From positions 38,032-102,031 of the forward strand of contig NZ_JACARC010000034.1 of assembly GCF_013386825.1 (NCBI RefSeq): a DNA stretch of 64,000 bases, given 5' to 3'. The DNA is from Pseudomonas sp. IPO3778. Its GTDB lineage: Bacteria > Pseudomonadota > Gammaproteobacteria > Pseudomonadales > Pseudomonadaceae. Below, one piece after another: positions 45,011 to 52,773 of the stretch. The stretch's first letter is position 1, and every line of letters begins with the position of its first letter. The position numbers and the translations under genes were made by a program. Under the pieces are notes generated by a model, which saw only the letters and a list, made by a program, of their open reading frames with translations, was not told the DNA's origin and searched no databases.

Positions 45011-45397
45011 TTAGATCGAGACGAAGAAGAAACTCGCAATCAACGCCATCCCCACCGCCCACACCACCGACCGCAGCATCGCCCAGTCCGCCAGGTAGCA
45101 GATGATGTAGAGCAGTCGGCTGGTGATAAACAGCACCGCCAGTACGTTGATCGTCACCAACGACGCAGCGCCTGCCAAATGGGCAATGATCACCGCCGCC
45201 GCAAAGGCCGGGGTCACTTCAAAACTGTTGAGTTGCGCGCTGTGGGCACGCTTGGCGAACCCCTCCAGGGTCTCCAGGAAGGCTCGCGGGTCATGGTTCT
45301 GCCGGGGCCCGAACTTGCCGCCGCTGAACTTGGCCACCCCCGTGCACAGGTACGGCAGAAAGATTGCGATCAACACACACCAGAAAGCGACTGTCAT
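45011..45397 (-). CDS. MAPEG family membrane protein
   Basis: 128 residues with four hydrophobic segments and the MAPEG pattern (FLETLEGFAKRAHSAQLNSFE, then ASRLLYI-like ITSRLLYIICYLADW). Bacterial members resemble microsomal glutathione transferases; substrate unknown. ATG at 45397 follows AAGGAATGG; a GTG three bases earlier is possible. Confidence 0.85.
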   Translation of the reverse strand: MTVAFWCVLIAIFLPYLCTGVAKFSGGKFGPRQNHDPRAFLETLEGFAKRAHSAQLNSFEVTPAFAAAVIIAHLAGAASLVTINVLAVLFITSRLLYIICYLADWAMLRSVVWAVGMALIASFFFVSI

Positions 45398-45428
45398 CAC
45401 CCATTCCTTTTTTAGTTTTGTCCGACGG

Positions 45429-46280
45429 TTAGAGTTTCATCACAAACATGCCAATCAGTACCAACCCACAAGCTATGAGCCGCGGTCGGCCGAAAGGTTC
45501 TTTCAGGTACCGCATGCCGAACAGCACCACCAGGATCACGCTGACTTCCCGCAGCGCCGCCGCCTCGGCAATCGAGCCCAACTGCATGGCCCAAAGCACC
45601 AGAGCGTAGCTCAACAACACACACAACCCGACGCTCAGCCCCAGCCGCCACTGCGTGCGCCAGAACAGCCCGAACGCCGCCCGCTTGCGCACCACCGCCA
45701 GCAACGGAAACGGCCAGGCGCTGATCAGCGTCAACCACACCAGGTAATCCAGCGGGTGCGACCAACGGCGCAACGCCTGGCCATCGAGGAAGGTGTAGCA
45801 ACCGATGCACAGGCCAATCAGTGCCACCACCGGCAGCATCGACCAGGGCAGCCGGTCACCGCCACCGCCCTGCCACAACAGGCACAGCATGCCGAACGGA
45901 ATCAGCAGGATGCCAAGGATCTGCTGGGTGCTGAGCGCCTCACCGGCAAACACCAACGTCAGCGCCAGCACCACCAGGGGCGACAGCCCGCGCATCAGCG
46001 GGTACACCAACCCCAGGTCACCCACCCGATAGGCCTGGATCAGCAGGTAGCGGTAAAGCAACTCAAACAGTGCCGACGCGATGATCCATGGCCAGATGTC
46101 CAGCGGCGGCAACGACACAAACCCCACCGCCAACACGACGAACAGCAACGCCACAGTGTCCATGCACGCGATCACCAACAGGCGCTCGCCGCTGAATTTG
46201 ATCAAGGTGTTCCACGTCGCATGCAACAGCGCCGCTACCAGTACCAGAGCTGTTGCAATCACCGGTGACTCCCCAGTCAT
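45429..46280 (-). CDS. DMT (EamA) family transporter
   Basis: 283 residues, about ten membrane segments in two repeats (first starts LVAALLHATWNTLIK, second near LSVGLCVLLSYALVLWAMQ). Such carriers export or import small metabolites; substrate unknown. A GTG at 46313 would add 11 residues; neither start has a clear ribosome site. It probably shares a transcript with the MAPEG gene, 31 bases downstream. Confidence 0.82.
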   Translation of the reverse strand: MTGESPVIATALVLVAALLHATWNTLIKFSGERLLVIACMDTVALLFVVLAVGFVSLPPLDIWPWIIASALFELLYRYLLIQAYRVGDLGLVYPLMRGLSPLVVLALTLVFAGEALSTQQILGILLIPFGMLCLLWQGGGGDRLPWSMLPVVALIGLCIGCYTFLDGQALRRWSHPLDYLVWLTLISAWPFPLLAVVRKRAAFGLFWRTQWRLGLSVGLCVLLSYALVLWAMQLGSIAEAAALREVSVILVVLFGMRYLKEPFGRPRLIACGLVLIGMFVMKL

Positions 46281-46366
46281 AAATCGCAGAATTGATTCGC
46301 GATATTTCAGCACCTGTTTATACTAAAGCCGACCACGCCGCACTCAGTTGCGCAAAGACCTATTCC

Positions 46367-46412
46367 AATAAATTTTTGCTGTTGGCCGACCTTCCCAGGT
46401 TCGGGCGTCGGC
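46367..46412 (+). promoter_or_regulatory. AT-rich box plus hairpin before an MFS gene
   Basis: AATAAATTTTTGCTGTTGG (46367-46385) followed by GCCGAC/GTCGGC (46385-46412). The box matches that at 21707-21724 except for one extra T, and also ends 76 bases before a start codon. Confidence 0.45.
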
Positions 46413-46461
46413 ATGCGTATGCCTGATCAGAGCGTCACGATTATCGACAGGAGATCCTCGC

Positions 46462-47631
46462 ATGCCGCTCGCCTTGCTTGCACTGGCCGTTGCTGCCTTT
46501 GGCATCGGCACCACCGAATTTGTCATCATGGGCTTGTTGCCCGACGTCGCCCGTGACCTGTCCGTCAGCATCCCGAACGCCGGCCTGCTGATCACCGGCT
46601 ACGCCCTGGGCGTGGTGTTCGGCGCACCGATCCTGGCGATCGGCACCGCCAACATGCCGCGTAAAGCCACGCTGTTGGGCATGACCCTGATGTTTATCCT
46701 CGGCAACGTGCTCTGCGCACTGGCACCGAACTACGCGACGCTGATGGCCGCCCGGGTGGTCACCGCGCTGTGCCATGGTGCGTTCTTCGGGATCGGCTCG
46801 GTCGTGGCCGCCGGCCTGGTGGCGCCGAACAAACGGGCGCAGGCGATTGCGATGATGTTTACCGGCCTGACCCTGGCCAACGTGCTCGGGGTACCGCTGG
46901 GCACGGCGTTGGGCCAATACGCCGGCTGGCGCTCGACGTTCTGGGCAGTATCGGTGATCGGTGTCATTGCCGCCCTGGCCCAATGGCGGTGGCTGCCCAA
47001 ACACATCGCAATGGACAAGGCCAACCTCGCCAGCGAGTTCAAGGTGCTGACTCAACCCAACGTGCTGCTGGCCCTGGGCATGAGCGCACTGGCGTCCACC
47101 AGCCTGTTCAGCGTCTTCACCTACATCGCGCCGATCCTGCAAGACATCACCGGTGTCAGCCCCCACGGCATCACCCTGATGTTGCTGCTGTTCGGCGTCG
47201 GCCTTACGGCAGGCAGCATGCTCGGCGGGCGCCTGGCCGACAGCCGCCTGCTGCCCGCGCTGGTGGGCATGGCCCTGGCGGTGGTGCTGATATTGGCGGT
47301 GTTCACCCAAACCAGCCGCTCGGTGATTCCGGCCGCGATCACCTTGCTGCTGTGGGGCGTGTTCGCCTTTGCCCTGTGCCCCATCCTGCAACTCTTGATC
47401 ATCGACCAGGCCCATGAAGCACCGAACCTCGGCTCAACCCTGAACCAGAGCGCCTTCAACCTGGGCAATGCCGCCGGCGCCTGGATCGGCGGGCTGGTGG
47501 TGGCCAGCGGTGCCGACCTGTCGGACCTGCCCTGGACCGGCGCATTGCTGGGCTGCCTGACGGTATTGGCGGCACTTTTCTTCATCTACCTGCAACGTCG
47601 CAGTACAACTGCGGTCAACGTACCCAACTGA
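46462..47631 (+). CDS. MFS transporter, DHA1 (AraJ-like)
   Basis: 389 residues, twelve segments, N-terminal GIGTTEFVIMGLLPDVA and motif ALCHGAFFGIGSVVA typical of the AraJ/YdhP sugar- or drug-efflux carriers. Substrate unknown. The ATG at 46462 follows CAGGAGATCC. Confidence 0.85.
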   Translation: MPLALLALAVAAFGIGTTEFVIMGLLPDVARDLSVSIPNAGLLITGYALGVVFGAPILAIGTANMPRKATLLGMTLMFILGNVLCALAPNYATLMAARVVTALCHGAFFGIGSVVAAGLVAPNKRAQAIAMMFTGLTLANVLGVPLGTALGQYAGWRSTFWAVSVIGVIAALAQWRWLPKHIAMDKANLASEFKVLTQPNVLLALGMSALASTSLFSVFTYIAPILQDITGVSPHGITLMLLLFGVGLTAGSMLGGRLADSRLLPALVGMALAVVLILAVFTQTSRSVIPAAITLLLWGVFAFALCPILQLLIIDQAHEAPNLGSTLNQSAFNLGNAAGAWIGGLVVASGADLSDLPWTGALLGCLTVLAALFFIYLQRRSTTAVNVPN

Positions 47632-47644
47632 TAAATGTGTTCCG

Positions 47645-47752
47645 TGTGGGAGCTGTCGAGCTTTAGCGAGGCTGCGATGCCGGCGCTGCGGTCTTGCAAG
47701 CACACCGAGGTGATGCCATCGCAGCCTCGCTAAAGCTCGACAGCTCCCACAT
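47645..47752. repeat. Long REP-like inverted repeat, variant sequence
   Basis: GTGGGAGCTGTCGAGCTTTA and its complement TAAAGCTCGACAGCTCCCAC, continued by GCGAGGCTGCGATG / CATCGCAGCCTCGC. Outer ends match the common REP but the inner arm is different (GAGCTTTAGCGAGGCTGCGA), giving a perfect stem of over 30 bp. Confidence 0.85.
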
Positions 47753-47788
47753 TTGATCTTCACTCCCCCCTCTGTCCAAGGACCCCGG

Positions 47789-49054
47789 ATGCTTGAACTT
47801 GTCGCTGCGTTTATTTGCCTGACCACCCTGCTCACGTATGTGAATTACCGCTTCATCGGCCTGCCACCCACCATCGGTGTGATGGTGACGGCGCTGATGT
47901 TTTCCTTGCTGCTGCAAGGCTTGAGCTTTATCGGCTACCCCGGCCTCGAAGAACGCGTCCAGCAGTTGATCGGCCAGATCGACTTCGGCGACCTGCTGAT
48001 GAACTGGATGCTCTCGTTCCTGCTGTTCGCCGGCGCCTTGCACGTCAACCTGAGCGACCTGCGCAGCTACCGCTGGCCCATCGGCCTGCTCGCCACGTTC
48101 GGCGTATTGATCGCCACCGTGGTGATCGGCAGCCTGGCGTTCTACATCTTTGCCCTGTTCGGCTGGCACGTGAGCTTCCTGTACTGCCTGCTGTTTGGTG
48201 CGCTGATTTCCCCCACCGACCCGATTGCCGTACTCGGTGTGCTGCGGACCGCCAACGCGTCCAAGCCGCTGAAAACCACCATCGTCGGCGAATCCCTGTT
48301 CAACGACGGCACGGCGGTAGTGGTGTTCACCGTGTTGCTGGGCATCGCGCAACTGGGCGAGACGCCCACGGTGGGCGCCACGGCCATGCTGTTCGCCCAT
48401 GAGGCGATTGGCGGCGTGGTGTTCGGCGGGCTGATCGGCTACATCGTGTACCTGATGATCAAGAGCATCGAGCAGTACCAGATCGAAGTGATGCTGACCC
48501 TCGCTCTGGTGATCGGCGGTTCGGCGATGGCCACCGAACTGCATGTGTCGGCACCGATTGCGATGGTGGTCGCCGGGCTGATCATCGGCAACCTGGGCCG
48601 CAAGCTGGCGATGAACGACATGACCCGGCGCTACCTCGACGGCTTCTGGGAGCTGCTCGATGACATGCTCAACGCGCTGCTGTTTGCGCTGATCGGCATG
48701 GAGCTTCTGCTGTTGCCGTTCAACTGGCTGCACGTGCTGGCGGCAAGCTTGCTGGCGGTGGCGATCCTGTTGTCACGCCTGCTGACGGTCGCCCCGGCGA
48801 TCCTGCTGCTGCGGCGCTGGCGCACGGTGCCACGCGGCACCATTCGCATCCTGACCTGGGGCGGTTTGCGCGGCGGTGTGTCCGTGGCATTGGCCCTGGC
48901 CCTGCCGCTGGGCCCGGAGCGTGACTTGCTGCTGAGCATCACCTACATCGTGGTGCTGTCGTCCATCCTGTTGCAGGGCTTGAGCATCGGCAAGCTGGTC
49001 AAGCATGTGACCAAGGATGAGCCGGCGCCTGCCGCGACGCCGGACACTCACTGA
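47789..49054 (+). CDS. CPA1-family cation/proton antiporter
   Basis: 421 residues, 11-12 segments. Conserved membrane motifs GALISPTDPIAVLG and GESLFNDGTAVVVF carry the acidic residues used for Na+ or K+/H+ exchange. No long cytoplasmic C-terminal domain is present. The ATG at 47789 follows CAAGGACC. It overlaps the convergent formate/nitrite-type gene by 7 bases. Confidence 0.87.
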   Translation: MLELVAAFICLTTLLTYVNYRFIGLPPTIGVMVTALMFSLLLQGLSFIGYPGLEERVQQLIGQIDFGDLLMNWMLSFLLFAGALHVNLSDLRSYRWPIGLLATFGVLIATVVIGSLAFYIFALFGWHVSFLYCLLFGALISPTDPIAVLGVLRTANASKPLKTTIVGESLFNDGTAVVVFTVLLGIAQLGETPTVGATAMLFAHEAIGGVVFGGLIGYIVYLMIKSIEQYQIEVMLTLALVIGGSAMATELHVSAPIAMVVAGLIIGNLGRKLAMNDMTRRYLDGFWELLDDMLNALLFALIGMELLLLPFNWLHVLAASLLAVAILLSRLLTVAPAILLLRRWRTVPRGTIRILTWGGLRGGVSVALALALPLGPERDLLLSITYIVVLSSILLQGLSIGKLVKHVTKDEPAPAATPDTH

Positions 49055-49935
49055 TCCTTGTTGATCCGCTGCGGATGCCTCGGGTCCGCAGCGGCGTTTC
49101 CCGGCAAGCTGCTTTCGCTGCGAATCTGCGCGTGGCTGATCAGCGCAAAGATAAAGCTGCCGCCGATGATATTGCCCGCCAACGTCGGCCCGGCAAATAC
49201 CAGCCAGAAGTCCTTCCACGGCAGTTCGCCGGCAAACACCAGGTACGACACTTCCGCCGAACCCACCACGATGTGGGTGAAGTCTCCCAGCGCCATCAGG
49301 TAGGTGATCAGGATGATGATCCAGATCTTGGCGCTTTCCATGGACGGGATCATCCAGACCATGGTGGCGATCATCCAGCCGGACACAATGCCCTTGGCGA
49401 ACATCTGGGAGGTGTCGTTCTCCATGACCTTGCGGCCGATTTCCAGGAAGGCCAGGTCGGTCTTGGTGTCGAAGATCGGCAGGTGCAGCATCACGTACGC
49501 CACCAGCAAGGTGCCGCACAGGTTGCCCACCAGCACCACCGTCCATAAGCGCAGCAGCCGGCCGGCATTATTCAGCGTGGGTTTGCTCATCACCGGCAAC
49601 ACCGCTGTCAGGGTGTTTTCAGTGAACAGTTGCTGGCGTGCCAGGATCACCGCCAGAAAGCCCGCGCAGTAACCAAAACTGGCAATCACCTTGAACCCTT
49701 CACCGTCCGGCAGCCGTGAATTGAGCAAGCCCATGCCCATCAGCGACAGGCCCATGGTCAGGCCGGCGGCCAGCGCCGACCACCACAGCGCTGCCACGGT
49801 GCGCTCCAGCTCCTGATCGCCCTGGGTACGGATGATTTCATGCAGAACCGCCGCGCGAGGCGGCTGGTTCTTATCGACGTCATGCTGCTCTTCATCCGAC
49901 AGGTTGGGGGTCTTGCCGTCTTTTTCAGTGGCCAT
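49048..49935 (-). CDS. Formate/nitrite transporter family protein (YfdC-like)
   Basis: 295 residues: a polar N-terminus (about 1-45) and six segments of the FNT channel fold (FTENTLTAVLPVM, AKGIVSGWMIATMVW, FTHIVVGSAEVSYLVFAG). The sequence is nearer YfdC than FocA or NirC; substrate not established. Ends convergently inside the antiporter gene. Confidence 0.85.
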   Translation of the reverse strand: MATEKDGKTPNLSDEEQHDVDKNQPPRAAVLHEIIRTQGDQELERTVAALWWSALAAGLTMGLSLMGMGLLNSRLPDGEGFKVIASFGYCAGFLAVILARQQLFTENTLTAVLPVMSKPTLNNAGRLLRLWTVVLVGNLCGTLLVAYVMLHLPIFDTKTDLAFLEIGRKVMENDTSQMFAKGIVSGWMIATMVWMIPSMESAKIWIIILITYLMALGDFTHIVVGSAEVSYLVFAGELPWKDFWLVFAGPTLAGNIIGGSFIFALISHAQIRSESSLPGNAAADPRHPQRINKDQ

Positions 49936-50002
49936 GGCGTTCCTGACTCCGTTGTGTGCCTGTAGCTACGACACGCGGCGTTCAGGGCTGTTCAGTGGCG
50001 GA

Positions 50003-51946
50003 TCACTTAACGGGCAGGCGCCACGCCTTGGCCATTTGGATGGTGGTAGAGCTGAACGCCTTCTTCCACGGTTTATTTCGTGCCTGATAGCGATTGATGA
50101 TGGTATCGAGCACCCGATTGAACTCGGCCGGGGTGGTGACCTGTGAGAGGTCATATTCGGCTTGCCGCAACAAGGCGACGTTGGCATCCGGCTGGCCCGG
50201 GCGGAACAGCGACGGGTAAATCACCTCCCGCGTAAAGTTGCCGGCAATCACCGCGATATCGCGCCGTTTCATCTCGGCAACGGCGCTGGACATGACGCTG
50301 GACATCGGGCTTGCATCAGCCGATGGCTTGGCCATCACCTGCAGAAGTTGTTGGAAATTGGGATTCCCCGCCGTGTTCAGTTGCCGCCCCAGCCATTCGA
50401 CATGCTCGGGCCGGCGGGCAAGTGCATCCAGGTTACGCAAGGCAGACGCGATCTTCGGCGTGATCGTCAACGTGTCGCTTGCCTGATTGGCCTCGCTGAT
50501 CGCGTTATCCAGGGTGTGCAGAACCTCTATCGCGCTCTTTCGAAACAGCAGCACATCAGCGGCGGCCTTGTCCTTTTCCAGGCCTGCCTGGGCGCTGGCA
50601 AACATCTCATCGTCCATGGCCAGCACGGCGTCGTCCAATGAGCCGAATGAATGCTGCTCACGCGCGGCGGCACGGCTTTCCATGTGGGTCTCGACCGCCT
50701 TGCGAGCCAGCACCTGCAGGTTTTTCTTCTGCTCGGCCGTCATGGTGAAATTTACCGTGCCGTTGAGCATGCCGCGAAAATCACCTTTGTCGGTGTTCAG
50801 GGGCAACGTCACCGTCTGGTCTGCGACGTCTTTGAGTCGGGTGTTTTGATACGCCTCGGCAGCCGAGTAAGGCGTGCCGGTAACGGCGTCGGCCACGCTA
50901 TCACCCATGCCGCCACGATCCTTGGGCTTGCCGGGAGCCTCGAGCTCGAAGTCGATGACCAGCGACTCGGTCTTGCTCAAGGGGCTCTGCGCAAACTCAC
51001 GATCAACCGCCCCCGAAGCCGGCGTATTGAGGAGCAGGCCGCCATCCTTGAACGCGGTTTCTTCGGCCAACGCCTGGAAACCGTGGCCTTGCTCGGTCGG
51101 GCTCTTGAACAGCACCGGCAACGAACCGGAAATATGCGCCGCCCGGGCGATGTCCATGTCCGGCGTCAGGCTGGCGTTGAACACAACCAACTGCGGTCGC
51201 CCGTCAAACATGCCGGTGCCGGTGATGTTCAGTTGCTTGATCGCCGGAATGTGCCGGCTCAATACCGCCAGATCACCAAAGGTTGGCGCGCCACCGGCAC
51301 TGAGTTTGTCGGCGATTTTCATGACCTCGGCGGGCCGGGTTTGCCGGGGCGTGTTAGCGATGTGCGCAAGAATCGACCGGCGCGACTCGTTGCGCACCAA
51401 CTCCTCAAGCGGCAGCGCTTCGGCTTGCAGGCGCGGCAGCATCGTGAACAGCAGTCGGGCAATATTGCCAGCAGCGCCGGGCAAGCGCCCAGCGAGTTTA
51501 CCCAGCTTGGAACTGGCATTTTGCAGCCACGCCACCAGCGGGTTTTTGCTGTTCAGCAGTTCGGGGAGTTCAAGGTTATTGGACAGCGTTTCGAAGGCCT
51601 TGGCGTCCATGCCACTGGCCAGCACGGCGGCGGAGATCGCACCCGCAGACGAACCAGAAATGACCTTGATGCCCGCCAAGGCATTCTTTTCTTCAAGCGC
51701 CTGTATGACGCCCGGGAAAGCGATGCCCTTGGCACCGCCACCACTGAGCACCAGGTGCTTGACCGGCGCGGGTGACAACCCTACCTGCACCTGCCCGTCG
51801 CCGGTACGCGCGAGGGTCAGCTTGTGCTCACCCGCATTCTCTACCAGCGTCGTTTTTGCGGTTTGAGCGGACGCCGCAGCAGTCTCGGGGCGCTTGAAGG
51901 ATGGAGCCTCGGTAACGTGGCTCGGTAAGGATTTAGGTAATTGCAT
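50003..51946 (-). CDS. exoU: ExoU-like patatin phospholipase, putative effector
   Basis: 647 residues. Patatin domain with oxyanion loop GGGAKG (70-74 region), nucleophile Ser100 in GSSAG and catalytic Asp301 in DGG. The whole length follows P. aeruginosa ExoU as I remember it: ITGTxMFxGRPQLVVFNAS, AAHISGSxP, NFTM, SLYRPGQPDSNVALLR-like SLFRPGQPDANVALLR and the final SSTTxxMAKAWR. ExoU is a type III-injected, ubiquitin-activated phospholipase A2. The N-terminus before the domain is shorter (about 60 versus 100 residues). No SpcU-type chaperone or secretion genes are in the window, so delivery is unknown. Confidence 0.86.
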   Translation of the reverse strand: MQLPKSLPSHVTEAPSFKRPETAAASAQTAKTTLVENAGEHKLTLARTGDGQVQVGLSPAPVKHLVLSGGGAKGIAFPGVIQALEEKNALAGIKVISGSSAGAISAAVLASGMDAKAFETLSNNLELPELLNSKNPLVAWLQNASSKLGKLAGRLPGAAGNIARLLFTMLPRLQAEALPLEELVRNESRRSILAHIANTPRQTRPAEVMKIADKLSAGGAPTFGDLAVLSRHIPAIKQLNITGTGMFDGRPQLVVFNASLTPDMDIARAAHISGSLPVLFKSPTEQGHGFQALAEETAFKDGGLLLNTPASGAVDREFAQSPLSKTESLVIDFELEAPGKPKDRGGMGDSVADAVTGTPYSAAEAYQNTRLKDVADQTVTLPLNTDKGDFRGMLNGTVNFTMTAEQKKNLQVLARKAVETHMESRAAAREQHSFGSLDDAVLAMDDEMFASAQAGLEKDKAAADVLLFRKSAIEVLHTLDNAISEANQASDTLTITPKIASALRNLDALARRPEHVEWLGRQLNTAGNPNFQQLLQVMAKPSADASPMSSVMSSAVAEMKRRDIAVIAGNFTREVIYPSLFRPGQPDANVALLRQAEYDLSQVTTPAEFNRVLDTIINRYQARNKPWKKAFSSTTIQMAKAWRLPVK

Positions 51947-51994
51947 ACGCGGGTTCTCTCTACAGGATGTAGTCCTGAGTGACGAGAGAGCCCG

Positions 51995-52018
51995 GGAATG
52001 ATCCGTCCGGAATGATCC
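51995..52018. promoter_or_regulatory. 10-bp direct repeat upstream of the ExoU-like gene
   Basis: GGAATGATCC occurs at 51995-52004 and again at 52009-52018, 14-bp period, about 50-70 bases before the start of the ExoU-like gene. Could be paired regulator half-sites or the remains of a duplication. Confidence 0.4.
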
Positions 52019-52043
52019 AGTAAAGAATCACCCCATTGCCGGG

Positions 52044-52448
52044 TTATTCGCTGATGCCGTCTTCCTGAAACTGGTCCTTCACGTATTTGATCTCGGTGCG
52101 GCCATGGGGCGCCGGCAAACCGTCTTCACCCAGGTTGACGAAGACCATTTTTTCCACGGTCAGAATGCTCTTGCGGGTGATCTTGTTGCGCACTTCGCAG
52201 GTCAGGGTGATTGAGGTGCGGCCAAACTCGGTGGCGGTGATGCCCAGCTCGATGATGTCGCCCTGGCGCGAGGCGCTGACAAAGTTGATTTCAGAGATGT
52301 ACTTGGTCACCACCCGCTGGTTGCCCAACTGGACAATCGCGTAGATGGCCGCTTCTTCGTCGATCCAGCGCAGCAGGCTGCCACCGAACAGGGTGCCATT
52401 GGGGTTGAGGTCTTCGGGTTTTACCCATTTGCGGGTGTGGAAGTTCAT
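52044..52448 (-). CDS. Acyl-CoA thioesterase, hotdog fold (YciA-like)
   Basis: 134 residues. Typical hotdog sequence: KPEDLNPNGTLFGGSLLRWIDEEAA, with the catalytic acidic residue in the long helix, then TKYISEINFVS. Hydrolyses acyl-CoA; chain preference unknown. The ATG at 52448 follows TTGGAG; further upstream starts overlap the ahcY promoter region. Confidence 0.88.
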   Translation of the reverse strand: MNFHTRKWVKPEDLNPNGTLFGGSLLRWIDEEAAIYAIVQLGNQRVVTKYISEINFVSASRQGDIIELGITATEFGRTSITLTCEVRNKITRKSILTVEKMVFVNLGEDGLPAPHGRTEIKYVKDQFQEDGISE

Positions 52449-52567
52449 GTTCACTCCAAAGCGTGTTGCGAAATGATGGGCAACATCATGGCAGACGCCG
52501 GGCCCAAGCTCTATGAGCCATTGCCTATCAGCCCCATGAGCGATCTTCATGCCGCCGACAGAAAGGC

Positions 52568-52596
52568 TTTAGAAGTCAGGCGCAGACGGCTATAAT
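52568..52596 (+). promoter_or_regulatory. Candidate ahcY promoter
   Basis: TTTAGA (52568-52573), 17 bases, then a perfect TATAAT (52591-52596). Start of transcription would be near 52603, about 45 bases before the riboswitch. Confidence 0.6.
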
Positions 52597-52648
52597 CGCC
52601 TCCGCTTCAAAACGGTCATCTTCGATTGATACCGTTCTCCCGCCACCT

Positions 52649-52767
52649 GTCCGAGGGGCGCTGCAGCAGGCTCGACCTGTCAGGCTCGGATGGGGCGTTG
52701 TCCGGCCTGGTTAGCCAGCTGGATACTAAACGCACAACGGCGCCCATTCGCACACTACGAATGGAGG
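52649..52767 (+). promoter_or_regulatory. S-adenosylhomocysteine (SAH) riboswitch of ahcY
   Basis: The aptamer fits the known SAH riboswitch: P1 TCCGAG/CTCGGA (52650-52655 with 52685-52690), inner hairpin CAGG/CCTG (52667-52679), the conserved TGGGGC after P1, P4 CGTTGT/ACAACG (52696-52701 with 52734-52739) and a pseudoknot GGGCGC/GCGCCC (52656-52661 with 52740-52745). The expression platform is visible: CCATTCG (52744-52750) can pair with CGAATGG (52758-52764), covering part of the ribosome site TGGAGG; the bound pseudoknot uses the same two C bases and would open it. So SAH should raise ahcY expression. Confidence 0.9.
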
Positions 52768-52773
52768 CTCTTC

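Noticed and set aside
51947..52043. HrpL or ExsA box before the ExoU-like gene
   Set aside because: No GGAACC-N15/16-CCAC and no ExsA-like A-rich box at a sensible distance; only the 10-bp direct repeat is present.
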